Source: Verrucomicrobiota bacterium (lineage in GTDB: Bacteria > Verrucomicrobiota > Verrucomicrobiia > Limisphaerales > JACRJZ01). Taken from it: 64,000 nucleotides of DNA. The translations under genes were made by a program, and so were the position numbers. Location of the stretch: NCBI GenBank assembly GCA_016219875.1, contig JACRJZ010000059.1, positions 17,515 to 81,514 of the forward strand. The letters run 5' to 3'. Positions 48,801 through 57,554 of the stretch are shown here, in pieces. Below the pieces are notes generated by a model. That model was not told where the DNA came from, did not search any database, and was given only the letters and a program-made list of their open reading frames with translations. Position 1 is the stretch's first letter; each line of letters begins with the position of its first letter.

Positions 48801-51800
48801 CCACGCTCAGCGTGCCGGGCGCGGTCGCTGTGTATGGCACCCTGGCCATTGACCAACCGTTCGACGGCACGCTTGTTGGCCCGATCACGGGCGCCGGCGC
48901 CTTCAACAAAGCCGGCCTGAGCACCGTGACGATCAATGACGCCGGCGGCTATCTGGGCACGGCGAACGTCAATGCTGGCCGGTTGGCCTTGGCGGCAGAC
49001 AACGTCTTCGGCTCGACGAACATCAACTTCAACGGCGGCGGCCTCACCTCCGCCGACGCCAATGCCCGCACCATCACCAACTTCTTCACCGTGTCGGCCA
49101 ACTATCCGACCCCAACCGTGCTGGGCACGCCCGGATCGGGCGACTTGATCTTCCGCGGCCCGCTGGCCAACAACGGTGGCCAGATGAAATACCTCGCGAT
49201 TTCCAACAACCAAGTGACCATCTACAACAACCTCTACGGCGTTGGCACCATCACCAAGGGCGGTCCTGGCCAGTTGACCCTTGCCGGCACCAACCTGTTC
49301 GTCGGCCTGACCAACTTGCAGGGCGTGGTCAAAGTGGCCGCCAGCGGAGTGCTCAGCAACCACTTGAACAACCTCGTTCTGTTGCCCGGCGCACAACTCG
49401 ATGTTACCGCCAAGTCCGGCTACACCAACAAATCCGGCGGCCTCCTCATGGCGGGCCGCACCAGTGATTTTGGACCGGACATCCTCGGCAACGTCGTCAG
49501 CACCGGCACGGTCACCGTCGCCGGCGCGGCTGTTCCTGGCACGCTGGCCATCAGTGGCGGCCTCAACTTGGCGGGGGGCATGCTGAACTTCGACTTGGCC
49601 GGTGCCACGACTCCAGGCGCAGGCGTGAACGACCTGATCGCCATCGGTGGCCCGCTGAACCTCTCCGGCACCACCACCATCCAACTCAATCCTTACGCCG
49701 GCCCGCTGGCGGCCGGCACCTATACGCTCATCAGTGGCGGCACCGCCCTGGCGTCGGGCAGCACGGCCAACCTGACCGTCGCCGGCACCAACGGCGCGCG
49801 GCAGACCTTCACGGTGGACGTGACCTCCTCGCCCGGCAGCGTTCTGCTGGTCGTGGGCGGCAACGCCGCATCGCTAGTTTGGTCTGGCGCCGCGAGTGCC
49901 AACTGGGACGTCAATGCGGCCGTGGCCTGGATGAACGGTGGGCTGCCGGACAAGTTCGTCAACTACGATCAGGTGTTGTTCGACGGCACCACCGCCAATT
50001 CGCTTGTCAACCTCACCGCCACCGTCTTCCCCGCCTCCTTCACGGCGGACGCCCCGGCCACGTTCAACCACATCATCAGCGGCGCCGGCAAGATCAGCGG
50101 CAGCGTCGGCATCACCAAGAACGGACTGGGCACGCTCACCTTGAGCACGGCCAACGACTTCACCGGCCCCGTCACGGTCAACAACGGCACGCTGCGCATC
50201 GGCAACAACAGCGCCCTCGGCTCGCTCTACCAGACCATCACCATCAACCCGGGAGGCCAGGTGGACATCAACGGCATCTCCGGCATGGGGCCGCGCATCT
50301 ACACTTACGTCATCAGCGGCTTTGGCCAGGATGGGTTGGGTGCCCTGCGCAACAACAGCACCACGGGACCGGGCGCTGTGGGCTTGCAGAACCTCACCCT
50401 GAACGCGGATGCGGCCATCTTCGCCGCGGGCCGGTTTGACATCAACGATGCCGGCGGCGTGCGCGCGGGCTTGATCAACGGCCAAGGCTTCAAACTGACC
50501 AAGAACGGCATCGCTCCCATGCCGTTCCACGGCACGGTCACGAACCTGCCCGAGCTAATCATCAACGAGGGCCTGATCTACAGCGAAACCCGTGACTTCA
50601 ACCTGGCCGCGAAGGTCACCATCAACGCTCCGGGCCGCGTCGGCTCCTACGGCTTCCGCACGAACAGTGCTGAACTCGTGTTCAACGGCGGCACATGGGA
50701 GAACACCGGCAACAACATCGCCCACTGGCTCGGCCCGGTGACGATCAACGCGCCCATCACGGTCCAACTGCTCGGCACCAGCGCCGGCACCACGCCGCAG
50801 GACATCCGCCACTTCGGCCTACTCAACGGACCCGGCTCCATCTTCCTCATGGGCGGCGGCGGCAGGGCCTTCGAGCTTTACGCCAACAACGACGCCACCT
50901 TCACCGGCGGCATCACTGTGTCCAACCACACCATCCTGCGCCTGGTCAACGGCGGCACCTGGGGCACCGGCGTTGTTACCAACAACGGCGTGGTCGAGTT
51001 CAACCAGAACTTCGACAACGCGTTCACCGGGACGATCCTGGGCGGCAGCAACATCGTGAAGAACCTCGCCAACATCCTGAAGCTCGCGGCGGGCACGGGC
51101 GACCAGTTTGGCGACAGCTCCACCCTGAACTTGGCGGGCGGCATGTTCGATCTGAACGGCAATACCGAAGCGGTGCGCGCCCTGATCGGCAGCGCGGTCC
51201 TGAGCAACTCCGCCACCACGACGGCGACCCTCATTCTCACCAACCCCAGCGGCACGCCGACCTTCAGCGGCACCCTTGCCGGCAATCTGGCGGTCGTGGT
51301 CAAGAACTCCAGCGCCAAGAACTCGAACCTTCAGGTTTTCACCGGCTCGAATTTCTTCACCGGCGGACTGACCATCGACAACGGCCACCTTCGCGCCGCG
51401 AACGATTGGTTCCTTGGCGCCGTGCCGGCCACCTTCGACGCCAGCAACATCACCCTCAAGAACGGCGGCGTGCTCCAGAACAGCGACTCGTACCTGAGTC
51501 TGCACCCCAACCGCGGCCTCCGGCTGGATAACGGCGACGGCGTCTTTTACGTCGGGTGGGTCAAGGACGTCACCGTCAACGGCGTCATCTCCGGCCCGGG
51601 CAACTTGGTGAAGACGGACGGCGGCCGGCTCATCTTGAACGCGGCCAACACCTACACCGGCAACACGACGATCAGTCAGGGCCGGCTGTTGCTCAGCGCG
51701 CTTGGCTCGATCAACACCAGCCCGGTCATCACGATTGCCAGCGGCGCCTTCTTCGACGCCTCCCTTCGGCCCGCCTACCCGATTCCCGCCGGCCAGACCA

Positions 51801-54800
51801 TCAATGGCGCGGGCACGGTTGCCGGCAGCCTGGCTGTAGCTCCGGGCGGCACGCTCGCCCCGGGCACCAGCCTCGGCACGTTGACGGTGGGCAACGACCT
51901 CATCCTCAGTGGCGGCCGGATTCTCTTTGAAATGGGCAGCGTCACCAACGAAGGCGGCACGGCCAACGACCTCCTGAACGTGGGCGGCGACTTGGTCGTG
52001 AGCGGCCCGACCATGTTGAAGATCGAACCGTGGACCGGCGCGCTCGACACCACCGGCGGCTACTACACCCTCATCAACTACTCCGGCGCGTTGCTGGGCA
52101 ATCCGGCCGAAATCCAAGTCGTCACGGACAGCCGCTACACCCTGGCGTTGGACACCAGTGTGCCGGGCAAGATTCGCTGCAGCGTCACCTCGGGCACGCC
52201 CGCCGACGCGCTCTGGCTGGGAGACTGGAGCGGCGGACTGCCGCAGGCCGACTGGGACGTGAAGATCACCCCCAACTGGGACACCGGGATGGGCTCGCCG
52301 GATTACTTCTCCTCGGGCGACCGGGTCATGTTCGACGGGACGGCATCCAGCTTCACCGTGAACTTGGTCGGCAGCCTCTATGCGGCTTCCATGACCTTCG
52401 TCCAGGACGCGGACTACACGATCACCGGCCCCGGCAGTCTCGCGGGCGGCTCTCTGATCAAAGCCGGCAGCAGCATGCTCACGCTCGCCAACAGCGGCCT
52501 CAACACCTACACCGGCCCCACGGTCATCGACTCCGGCGGCCTGCAAGTCGGCAACGGCGGGACCAGCGGCAATCTCTCGGCCGCGTCCATCGTCACCAAC
52601 AAGGCCACGCTCATCTTCAAGCGCTCGGACGCGATCACCGTGCCCAATGTGATCGACGGCATCGGCGGCCTCAGACAAGAAGGTTCGGGCATCCTCACGC
52701 TCTCCGGGGCAAGTGTCTTCACCGGGCCAGTGACTGTGGCGGCGGGCACTCTTCGCCCAGGCAATAACGCTGCTTTTGGCGGCGGTGGTAACAGCATCAC
52801 TGTGAACGGCGGCGGCGCGGTGGACTTCAATGGAACCACCATGGCCAACCGAAATTACAGCTACACTCTCGCCGGCAGCGGCCCCGATGGCCGGGGCGCG
52901 CTGCTCAGCTCGGGAGCCAGCCCGCTGGGCAACAGCGGCATCAGCAACGTCACCCTCAGCGCCGACGCCGCGGTGGGCGCGTTCGGTGCCGGAGCCGATG
53001 GAGGTCGTTTCGACTTCGGCACAGGCACCACTGTCGCTGGCCAATACGGCTTGTTCGACGCCGGCGACTTCACTCTGACCAAGGCAGGTCCCGGCGTGGT
53101 CACCATCCGCATCCCCTCGGTCAACTTCCCGTCCGCGGTGGTCACCGGCGGTACCCTCAAGGGCGAGAACTTCGACTTCAACCTCGCCACGAACATCCTC
53201 GTTTACTCAAACGCCTCGATTGCCACCTACGGCACGCGCACCAACAGCAGCGCCATCACGCTCTTCGGCGGCGCCACCAACTACAACGACGGTGGGAACA
53301 GCGATGCTTGGTGGCTCGGCCCCATCACCAACCTCGGCCCGGCTACCTTCAGCGTCCTCGGCATCAACGGCAACGGCAACATCCACGTGGCCGGGAATCT
53401 CTATGGCTCGTCGTGGTACAACATCCTCGGGGCGAACAGCCGTTTCGTCGATCTCGTGGCCAACAACGACGCCACCTTCAGCGGCAACTGGATGATCCAA
53501 AGCGCCAACACGCTTCGGCTCTCCGGTTCCGGCACGCCGGGCAGCGGCATCGTGACCAACGCCGGCACCATCGAAGTCTTCAACACCAACGCCACCGAAC
53601 TCCTCGCGCGCGTGGTGGGCACCGGCAACTTCAACCATCAACTCGGCGCGGCGCCGCTGACGATCAGTGGTCCCCTGCAGGCCGGCATCATTCGCGCCCG
53701 CAGCGGCAACCTGGCCAATCCGGTGGTCTTCGCGGCCGGCGCGAACATCCGCACGCCTGCCATCGCCGTCGGTGATGCCAACGGCGGCGGCAGCCTCTTG
53801 ATCCAGCCGGGCGCCTCTGTGGCCGCCGGCAACTTCTTCCTGGGCGAACAGAACACGCAGACCGGCAGGGTCGTGCAAGCCGGCGGCGACATCATCGTCA
53901 GCAATCACGTCCGTGTCGGCCACTGGCCCAACAACATCAGCCCTTACGTGATGGGCGGCGGCACCTTGACGATCATCGGCGTCCCGGGCGCGCAAGTGAA
54001 CCAGAGCGGCGTGGCGGAGCAGAACGGGGTGATCTACCTCGGCATCGACGGCATCGGCGTCTTCACCCAGACCGGCGGCGTGGTGAGGACCCCCAGCATG
54101 GTGTTGGACAGCCGTGGTTCCACTCCGGCCTTGGGCGGCGTGGTCGATACCTACGCCATGGAAGGCGGCACCTTGATCCTCGGCCCTTACGGCATCAAGA
54201 GCGGCAGCACGGACGCGAACACGACCTACCAGATCTACCTGGGCGGCGGCACGGTTTCAGCGTCGGCCAACTGGATTTCCAGCCGGGCCATGAACCTTAC
54301 CGGCACCAACGGCGACGTGAAGTTCGACCCCGCCGGCTACAGCATCAGCCTGTCCGGCACGCTCTCCGGCAACGGAGGCTTGATCCAGAACGGCGCGGGA
54401 ACGCTCACTCTCTCCGGCGCGAACACCTACTTCGGCGCCACGCTCGTCAACGACGGCACGCTGCTTTACAGCGGCTCTCTGGCGGCGGGCGCGGGCCAGA
54501 TCACCGTCGCGGGCGGCACGTTGGCCGGCACTGGCGCCATCAACGCCCCCGTGGTCGTCCAGCCGGGCGGCACGCTGGCTCCGGGCGCCTCCCTCGGCAC
54601 TCTCACCATCGGCGGCCCGCTCACTCTGGGCGGCAACACCGTGATGGAAGTCAACAAGACCGGCACGGCCTTCGCCACCGACCGGATCGTGGGCGTGAGC
54701 ACGCTCACCTACGGCGGCACCCTGACCCTGGTGGTGACCGGCGATCCGCTGAACGCGGGCGACACGTTTGATCTCTTCGACGCGGCCGAGTTTGTGGGCA

Positions 54801-55411
54801 GCTTCGCGGAGCTTAGCCTGCCGCCGTTGGCCCCGGGACTTTCCTGGGACTTCTCCAAACTGGCGCTCGACGGCACCATCAGTCTTCGCACGCTGAAGCA
54901 ATTCGACATCAACGTGAACAGCTCCCTGAGCCTCTCGGTGACCAAGCTGACGGCGGGCACCTTCTGCGCGGGATCGACCCTCACCGGAGTCTCGGCGAGC
55001 ACCAACGGAGTGGCCGTCAACTACGACCCCGTGAGCCAGACCGTCACCTACACGCCGCCGGCGTGCTTTGCGGGCACGGACGCCTTCTGGTTCACCAACC
55101 AGAATTGCGTCGGGATGGCCGTGGTCAAAGTCGGTCCGGCCGAGAGCACCGGCACGAGCCTCGCTCTCTCCTACCGGATCGTCGGCTCGAACCTCATCGC
55201 CACCATCAAGGCGCAAGGCATCGCCGGCTACGAATACCAACTGCAGCGCGCGGAAGAACTGGTCGGCGGTTCCTGGTCGAACTTGTCCGTCCGCATCGGC
55301 AATCCGACTCCCGGCAACGGCACCAACTTCGGCGGCATGATCTTCACGGATACGAACCCGCCGTCTCCGGCGTTCTACCGGACGAAACATCAGACCAGCC
55401 CGTGTCCGTGA
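45854..55411 (+). CDS. Giant secreted protein of autotransporter-associated beta-strand repeats
   Basis: 3185 residues, the largest gene here. A signal peptide (LLALLFTVLALAMPSMTWA) ends near residue 29. The body is Gly/Asn/Thr-rich beta-helix sequence with many PATR repeats (GAGTLTLSGANTYFGATLV, KNGLGTLTLSTANDFTGPV, KQGSGLLTVNNPNTFTG). Four large modules can be drawn, each opened by a W-x-G...W header: about residues 45, 629, 1341 and 2119. Each closes with APGxSLGTLT-like and YTLIxYxG-like segments. The last about 200 residues hold a two-Cys Ig-like unit and a YEYQLQRAEEL..GSWSNL segment. There is no outer-membrane barrel, anchor or sorting motif that I can see. It is probably a surface or matrix fibre; the role is unknown. 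Confidence 0.9.
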   Translation: MSTTIRRYQPLLALLFTVLALAMPSMTWAANVSLKTSDQIGTTSWTGSTNWDNNAAPSSGNNYFTKNFSIRTPADATAFSAFAGASLSMDPGGQMNCKHNGNFTNNNLLFNGGTLWLGGSANGGYITNYGTIQLNPATNCWVATDVNNRSVDFKSTITGTGGATLIVSNILGNIVSNRPGVLFSGANTFLNAVLITSNTLVKLNNATGLGAVNGATTVTNGSTLDLNGLSPGSEPFVLAGVGTNGAGVVINSGAALVNNGLKGPVTLTADATIGGANRWDIYTPATLNGNGRKLTKVGANEIALANLGNSALGDIQVNGGTLTILGTTTMGDPAKTATVTAGALNFWAVNNTLAAPLVKTVVIQSGASFNNNSGTLFFSGPITLNGTANFSGNGTEMTHLGPLGGTGSLVKGGTHKLVLLGTNAYSGNTTINFNSGTLALGVNGSISNSPLITVNGASTFDVAAVGGGWILMPGKTLIDNGTVLGSVTIAPSALAYGDGLISGHVTVSSSGTLTPGQLGAPGTLSLLQNLTCEAGSSLGFDLANVTVIDGGINDHFAVGGNLTLNGTVAVNFGLLNGAPALGVPYTLIRYAGTLTGSAANLVANSPYPATFDTSVPGEVRVTFAAGSPATLTWTGDASANLWDAGLSMNWFDGANKSLFFQGHNVVFDDTGTSNLTANLVGGIVPNSVTVNSSGNYAFAGSGLLAGSGGLTKQGSGLLTVNNPNTFTGATLIESGTLKLGRAEAVGSPLGATIITNDGTLDVNSQRVGLLAAEPVVVSGAGVGGAGAIVNNGAGGQNSALRVVTLAGDTTVGGAQRFDIRNDGGLASLSSGGQPFKFTKTGPNEHIWVGVEVDPALGDIEVLAGRFGPETTTSGSLGDPTKNIYVGSGATFRFWGWNNSLTKNMVLTNGAILWVNNGTGRILSQVTLDSGMIIADPDGNTLALSNTVSGAGGFNKIDTGNLILAGNNTFTGGISNGAGTVTGTTLSVPGAVAVYGTLAIDQPFDGTLVGPITGAGAFNKAGLSTVTINDAGGYLGTANVNAGRLALAADNVFGSTNINFNGGGLTSADANARTITNFFTVSANYPTPTVLGTPGSGDLIFRGPLANNGGQMKYLAISNNQVTIYNNLYGVGTITKGGPGQLTLAGTNLFVGLTNLQGVVKVAASGVLSNHLNNLVLLPGAQLDVTAKSGYTNKSGGLLMAGRTSDFGPDILGNVVSTGTVTVAGAAVPGTLAISGGLNLAGGMLNFDLAGATTPGAGVNDLIAIGGPLNLSGTTTIQLNPYAGPLAAGTYTLISGGTALASGSTANLTVAGTNGARQTFTVDVTSSPGSVLLVVGGNAASLVWSGAASANWDVNAAVAWMNGGLPDKFVNYDQVLFDGTTANSLVNLTATVFPASFTADAPATFNHIISGAGKISGSVGITKNGLGTLTLSTANDFTGPVTVNNGTLRIGNNSALGSLYQTITINPGGQVDINGISGMGPRIYTYVISGFGQDGLGALRNNSTTGPGAVGLQNLTLNADAAIFAAGRFDINDAGGVRAGLINGQGFKLTKNGIAPMPFHGTVTNLPELIINEGLIYSETRDFNLAAKVTINAPGRVGSYGFRTNSAELVFNGGTWENTGNNIAHWLGPVTINAPITVQLLGTSAGTTPQDIRHFGLLNGPGSIFLMGGGGRAFELYANNDATFTGGITVSNHTILRLVNGGTWGTGVVTNNGVVEFNQNFDNAFTGTILGGSNIVKNLANILKLAAGTGDQFGDSSTLNLAGGMFDLNGNTEAVRALIGSAVLSNSATTTATLILTNPSGTPTFSGTLAGNLAVVVKNSSAKNSNLQVFTGSNFFTGGLTIDNGHLRAANDWFLGAVPATFDASNITLKNGGVLQNSDSYLSLHPNRGLRLDNGDGVFYVGWVKDVTVNGVISGPGNLVKTDGGRLILNAANTYTGNTTISQGRLLLSALGSINTSPVITIASGAFFDASLRPAYPIPAGQTINGAGTVAGSLAVAPGGTLAPGTSLGTLTVGNDLILSGGRILFEMGSVTNEGGTANDLLNVGGDLVVSGPTMLKIEPWTGALDTTGGYYTLINYSGALLGNPAEIQVVTDSRYTLALDTSVPGKIRCSVTSGTPADALWLGDWSGGLPQADWDVKITPNWDTGMGSPDYFSSGDRVMFDGTASSFTVNLVGSLYAASMTFVQDADYTITGPGSLAGGSLIKAGSSMLTLANSGLNTYTGPTVIDSGGLQVGNGGTSGNLSAASIVTNKATLIFKRSDAITVPNVIDGIGGLRQEGSGILTLSGASVFTGPVTVAAGTLRPGNNAAFGGGGNSITVNGGGAVDFNGTTMANRNYSYTLAGSGPDGRGALLSSGASPLGNSGISNVTLSADAAVGAFGAGADGGRFDFGTGTTVAGQYGLFDAGDFTLTKAGPGVVTIRIPSVNFPSAVVTGGTLKGENFDFNLATNILVYSNASIATYGTRTNSSAITLFGGATNYNDGGNSDAWWLGPITNLGPATFSVLGINGNGNIHVAGNLYGSSWYNILGANSRFVDLVANNDATFSGNWMIQSANTLRLSGSGTPGSGIVTNAGTIEVFNTNATELLARVVGTGNFNHQLGAAPLTISGPLQAGIIRARSGNLANPVVFAAGANIRTPAIAVGDANGGGSLLIQPGASVAAGNFFLGEQNTQTGRVVQAGGDIIVSNHVRVGHWPNNISPYVMGGGTLTIIGVPGAQVNQSGVAEQNGVIYLGIDGIGVFTQTGGVVRTPSMVLDSRGSTPALGGVVDTYAMEGGTLILGPYGIKSGSTDANTTYQIYLGGGTVSASANWISSRAMNLTGTNGDVKFDPAGYSISLSGTLSGNGGLIQNGAGTLTLSGANTYFGATLVNDGTLLYSGSLAAGAGQITVAGGTLAGTGAINAPVVVQPGGTLAPGASLGTLTIGGPLTLGGNTVMEVNKTGTAFATDRIVGVSTLTYGGTLTLVVTGDPLNAGDTFDLFDAAEFVGSFAELSLPPLAPGLSWDFSKLALDGTISLRTLKQFDINVNSSLSLSVTKLTAGTFCAGSTLTGVSASTNGVAVNYDPVSQTVTYTPPACFAGTDAFWFTNQNCVGMAVVKVGPAESTGTSLALSYRIVGSNLIATIKAQGIAGYEYQLQRAEELVGGSWSNLSVRIGNPTPGNGTNFGGMIFTDTNPPSPAFYRTKHQTSPCP

Positions 55412-55493
55412 CGGCGATTTCTCCGATCGGCGGAGAACGTGAGAACACAATTCGCGGATGAGGCGCCGCCGCCTCGTCCGGCGAAGTGAACAA

Positions 55494-55530
55494 GCGAAGG
55501 CCGGAGAAGCGATTCCCCGGCCTTCTTGCT
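55494..55530. terminator. Hairpin terminator after the giant gene
   Basis: AAGGCCGG (55497-55504) pairs with CCGGCCTT (55517-55524) and the stem extends imperfectly outward, followed by CTTGCTTTG. It lies 85 bp after the stop and before the convergent hisS gene, so it may serve both strands. Confidence 0.65.
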
Positions 55531-55551
55531 TTGCTCACATCTGGCTTTCGC

Positions 55552-56811
55552 TCATCCGCCTTCGCCCGCCAGCGTCTTCACCGCGTCGTCCCACGCGACC
55601 AGCTTTTCTTCCCGGCTCCGCAGATCTTTCACCCGCACGGCAGGCGCTGCTCCGCTGCGGTCCACCTTTGCGGTGTGTTTGGCCCGCAGTTCCAGCGCCC
55701 GCTTGAACTGTTTGTCCGGCTTGAGCGGGGTGAAGCTGTACTCGACTGCGAGGCCGGCGGCGCGCAGGTGCTGGATCAGCCGCAGTGACTCCAGGCGAAG
55801 CGCCTCGTCCTCGATCAGGCAATAGACATCCACGTTGGCGCCGAAGGCGGGCAACAGCTTGCGGGCCTTGAGCAGTTCCAGCAGCACCACGTCGCCCATG
55901 CCGAAACCCAACGCTGGCAGATCGACTTTGCCGCCGCTGATCAGTTTGACCAGATTGTCGTAGCGCCCGCCGCCGGCGATGGCGCGGAACTCGCCTTTCT
56001 TGTCGAACGCCTCGAAGACCGTGCCCGTGTAGTAGGCCAGGCCGCGGATGACGCCGTAGTCCACCTTCACGAACGCCGCCAGCCCGCGCGCCGCAAGGTT
56101 TTGCACGATGGACTGCAACTCCGGCGTCGGCTCCCCGGCGTTGATGAAGGCCCGGATCTCGTCGTAGGAGAAGCCGAGCGCGGCCAGCTTGTGTGAGCTT
56201 TCCTCCGGCGCTTCACGTTCCAGCTTGTCGATGATCTGGTAGAACTCGTATTCCCGGGTCGAGTCCGGGTGGCGCTGGTGAAAGAAGTCGTGCCAGGCTT
56301 GGCGGCTGCTGAGCCGGAGGACGAAGTCGTCCGCCGTCAGACCAAACGCACGCAGCGCGTCAATGGCCAGGGCCAGCATCTCCGCGTCGGCGCCCAGGTC
56401 CGCTTCGCCGAGGATGTCGGCGTTGAATTGGAAATGTTCGCGCAGGCGGCCTTTCTGCTGGCGCTCGTAGCGGAAGAGTTGCGGAAGGCCAAACCACTTG
56501 ATCGGCTTCTTGTAGTTGCGCTCGTGCGCCGCGACCATGCGGGCCAGGGATGGGGTGAGTTCCGGCCGGAGCGACACGGCGCGGTCGCCCTTGTCGGTGA
56601 AGTTGTAGAGCTGGCCCACAATCTCCGCGCCGCTCTTCATGGTGTACATCTCCAGCGGTTCGAGGGGCGGGCCGTCGTATTCGCGGAAGCCGTAGTGGCG
56701 GGCCGCGGCGCGCCAGGTCTCAAAGAGGTAGTGGCGGGCGTCGGCGCTCCACACGTCCGAGTGCGGCAGTGGTTCGGGATAGAAGTCGCGAAAACCGGGA
56801 AGACGTTCCAT
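55552..56811 (-). CDS. hisS: Histidyl-tRNA synthetase
   Basis: 419 residues from the ATG at 56811 (MERLPGFRDFYP); the frame is open 13 codons upstream, but class II motif spacing favours this start. Motif 1 lies around YDGPPLEPLEMY, motif 2 is LFRYERQQKGRLREHFQFNA, the histidine-specific loop is RGLAYYTGTVFEAF, and motif 3 is ALGFGMGDVVL. A C-terminal anticodon-binding domain follows (VDVYCLIEDEALRLESLRL). It charges tRNA-His in the cytoplasm. It lies only about 40 bp downstream of the HU terminator. Confidence 0.97.
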   Translation of the reverse strand: MERLPGFRDFYPEPLPHSDVWSADARHYLFETWRAAARHYGFREYDGPPLEPLEMYTMKSGAEIVGQLYNFTDKGDRAVSLRPELTPSLARMVAAHERNYKKPIKWFGLPQLFRYERQQKGRLREHFQFNADILGEADLGADAEMLALAIDALRAFGLTADDFVLRLSSRQAWHDFFHQRHPDSTREYEFYQIIDKLEREAPEESSHKLAALGFSYDEIRAFINAGEPTPELQSIVQNLAARGLAAFVKVDYGVIRGLAYYTGTVFEAFDKKGEFRAIAGGGRYDNLVKLISGGKVDLPALGFGMGDVVLLELLKARKLLPAFGANVDVYCLIEDEALRLESLRLIQHLRAAGLAVEYSFTPLKPDKQFKRALELRAKHTAKVDRSGAAPAVRVKDLRSREEKLVAWDDAVKTLAGEGG

Positions 56812-56848
56812 AGGGCTGACGGAGGATGAAAAGCTGGATTCGGAAATC

Positions 56849-56890
56849 AAAAAGGGGCGCTCGCTGCGGGTCCGCAGGAACGCCCCTTCG
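56849..56890 (-). terminator. Rho-independent terminator of the HU gene
   Basis: On the minus strand, AAGGGGCG (56888-56881), an inner stem CTGCGGACCCGCAG, then CGCCCCTT (56859-56852) run straight into TTTTT. It lies between the HU stop at 56906 and the hisS start at 56811. A conventional strong hairpin with a U tract. Confidence 0.88.
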
Positions 56891-56905
56891 GATGGATGGG
56901 GCTGA

Positions 56906-57337
56906 CTACTTCTTCTTGGCGGGCGGAGGCGGAGGCGGGGTCAGTTTGAGCACGGCTTCCCGCATTTCCTTGCCCGCTTTGAATTTCACGATGGCCCGCT
57001 GGGGGATGGGCACGTCCACTTCCGGCCGGTTGGGATTGCGCCCCACGCGTGCCTTGCGGATCTTCACCTCGAACACGCCGAAGTTGCGCAACTCGACTTT
57101 CTGGCCCGTGGCCAGGGCGGCGGCGATATGGTCCAGCGTCTTCTGGATGATGGCCAGCACCTGCAACTGCGATGGGCTTGGCTCCACTTCCGCGGCCCCC
57201 GTCGTTTCGGCGCGCTGGATCGCTTCCCGAGCCATTTCGTTGGCGATGTCGATGACCAGCTTGCGCTTGGTCACATTGGGTGAATCTTCGTCTTCCAGCA
57301 AATCGACGGTGCCTGGCGATGGCGCGCGTTGTTTCAT
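56906..57337 (-). CDS. HU/IHF-family DNA-binding protein
   Basis: 143 residues from the ATG at 57337, which lies about 40 bp downstream of a good promoter. The frame is open further, but through promoter and repeats. Residues about 23-130 are the HU fold: NVTKRKLVIDIANEM, LDHIAAALATGQKVELRNFG, then the arm region ARVGRNPNRPEVDVPIPQ and VKFKAGKEMREAV. It bends and compacts DNA as a dimer. It has a polar N-terminal extension of about 22 residues and a poly-Pro/Lys tail (PPPPPPAKKK), longer than the usual 90-100 residue HU. Confidence 0.93.
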   Translation of the reverse strand: MKQRAPSPGTVDLLEDEDSPNVTKRKLVIDIANEMAREAIQRAETTGAAEVEPSPSQLQVLAIIQKTLDHIAAALATGQKVELRNFGVFEVKIRKARVGRNPNRPEVDVPIPQRAIVKFKAGKEMREAVLKLTPPPPPPAKKK

Positions 57338-57382
57338 AAAGATGGCGGTGTTTGATCGGTTCGCTCTGACGCTGCGAGTCAG

Positions 57383-57411
57383 GTTATAGTCCCCCTCCGG
57401 TGGGGGGTCAA
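57383..57411 (-). promoter_or_regulatory. Sigma-70 promoter of the HU gene
   Basis: On the minus strand, TTGACC (57411-57406), a 17-bp spacer, then TATAAC (57388-57383). The spacer carries a small GC palindrome (CCCCACCGGAGGGGG). The distance to the ATG at 57337 gives a leader of about 40 nt. This is the clearest promoter in the window. Confidence 0.8.
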
Positions 57412-57451
57412 GCTGGGAAATTGGTCTTTTGAACGAGCTTCTTTCAAGACT

Positions 57452-57516
57452 GTAGCCGCCGACGTGAGGAGGCACTGATTCCCTTGAGGTTCGAGCCTCC
57501 TCACGTCGGCTGCTGC
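57452..57516. repeat. Inverted pair of family-A repeats
   Basis: A minus copy at 57452-57474 and a plus copy at 57493-57516 flank only 18 bp, giving a near-perfect hairpin upstream of the HU promoter and downstream of the minus-strand oxidoreductase start region's neighbour gene end at 57555. Confidence 0.75.
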
Positions 57517-57554
57517 GTTCCGAAAGAGGCGCGGAGTCCAGGCTCCACCGCCCC

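Noticed and set aside
50819..53044. 741-codon minus-strand frame inside the giant gene
   Set aside because: Composition mirrors the Gly/Asn/Thr repeats of the plus-strand gene; no domain.
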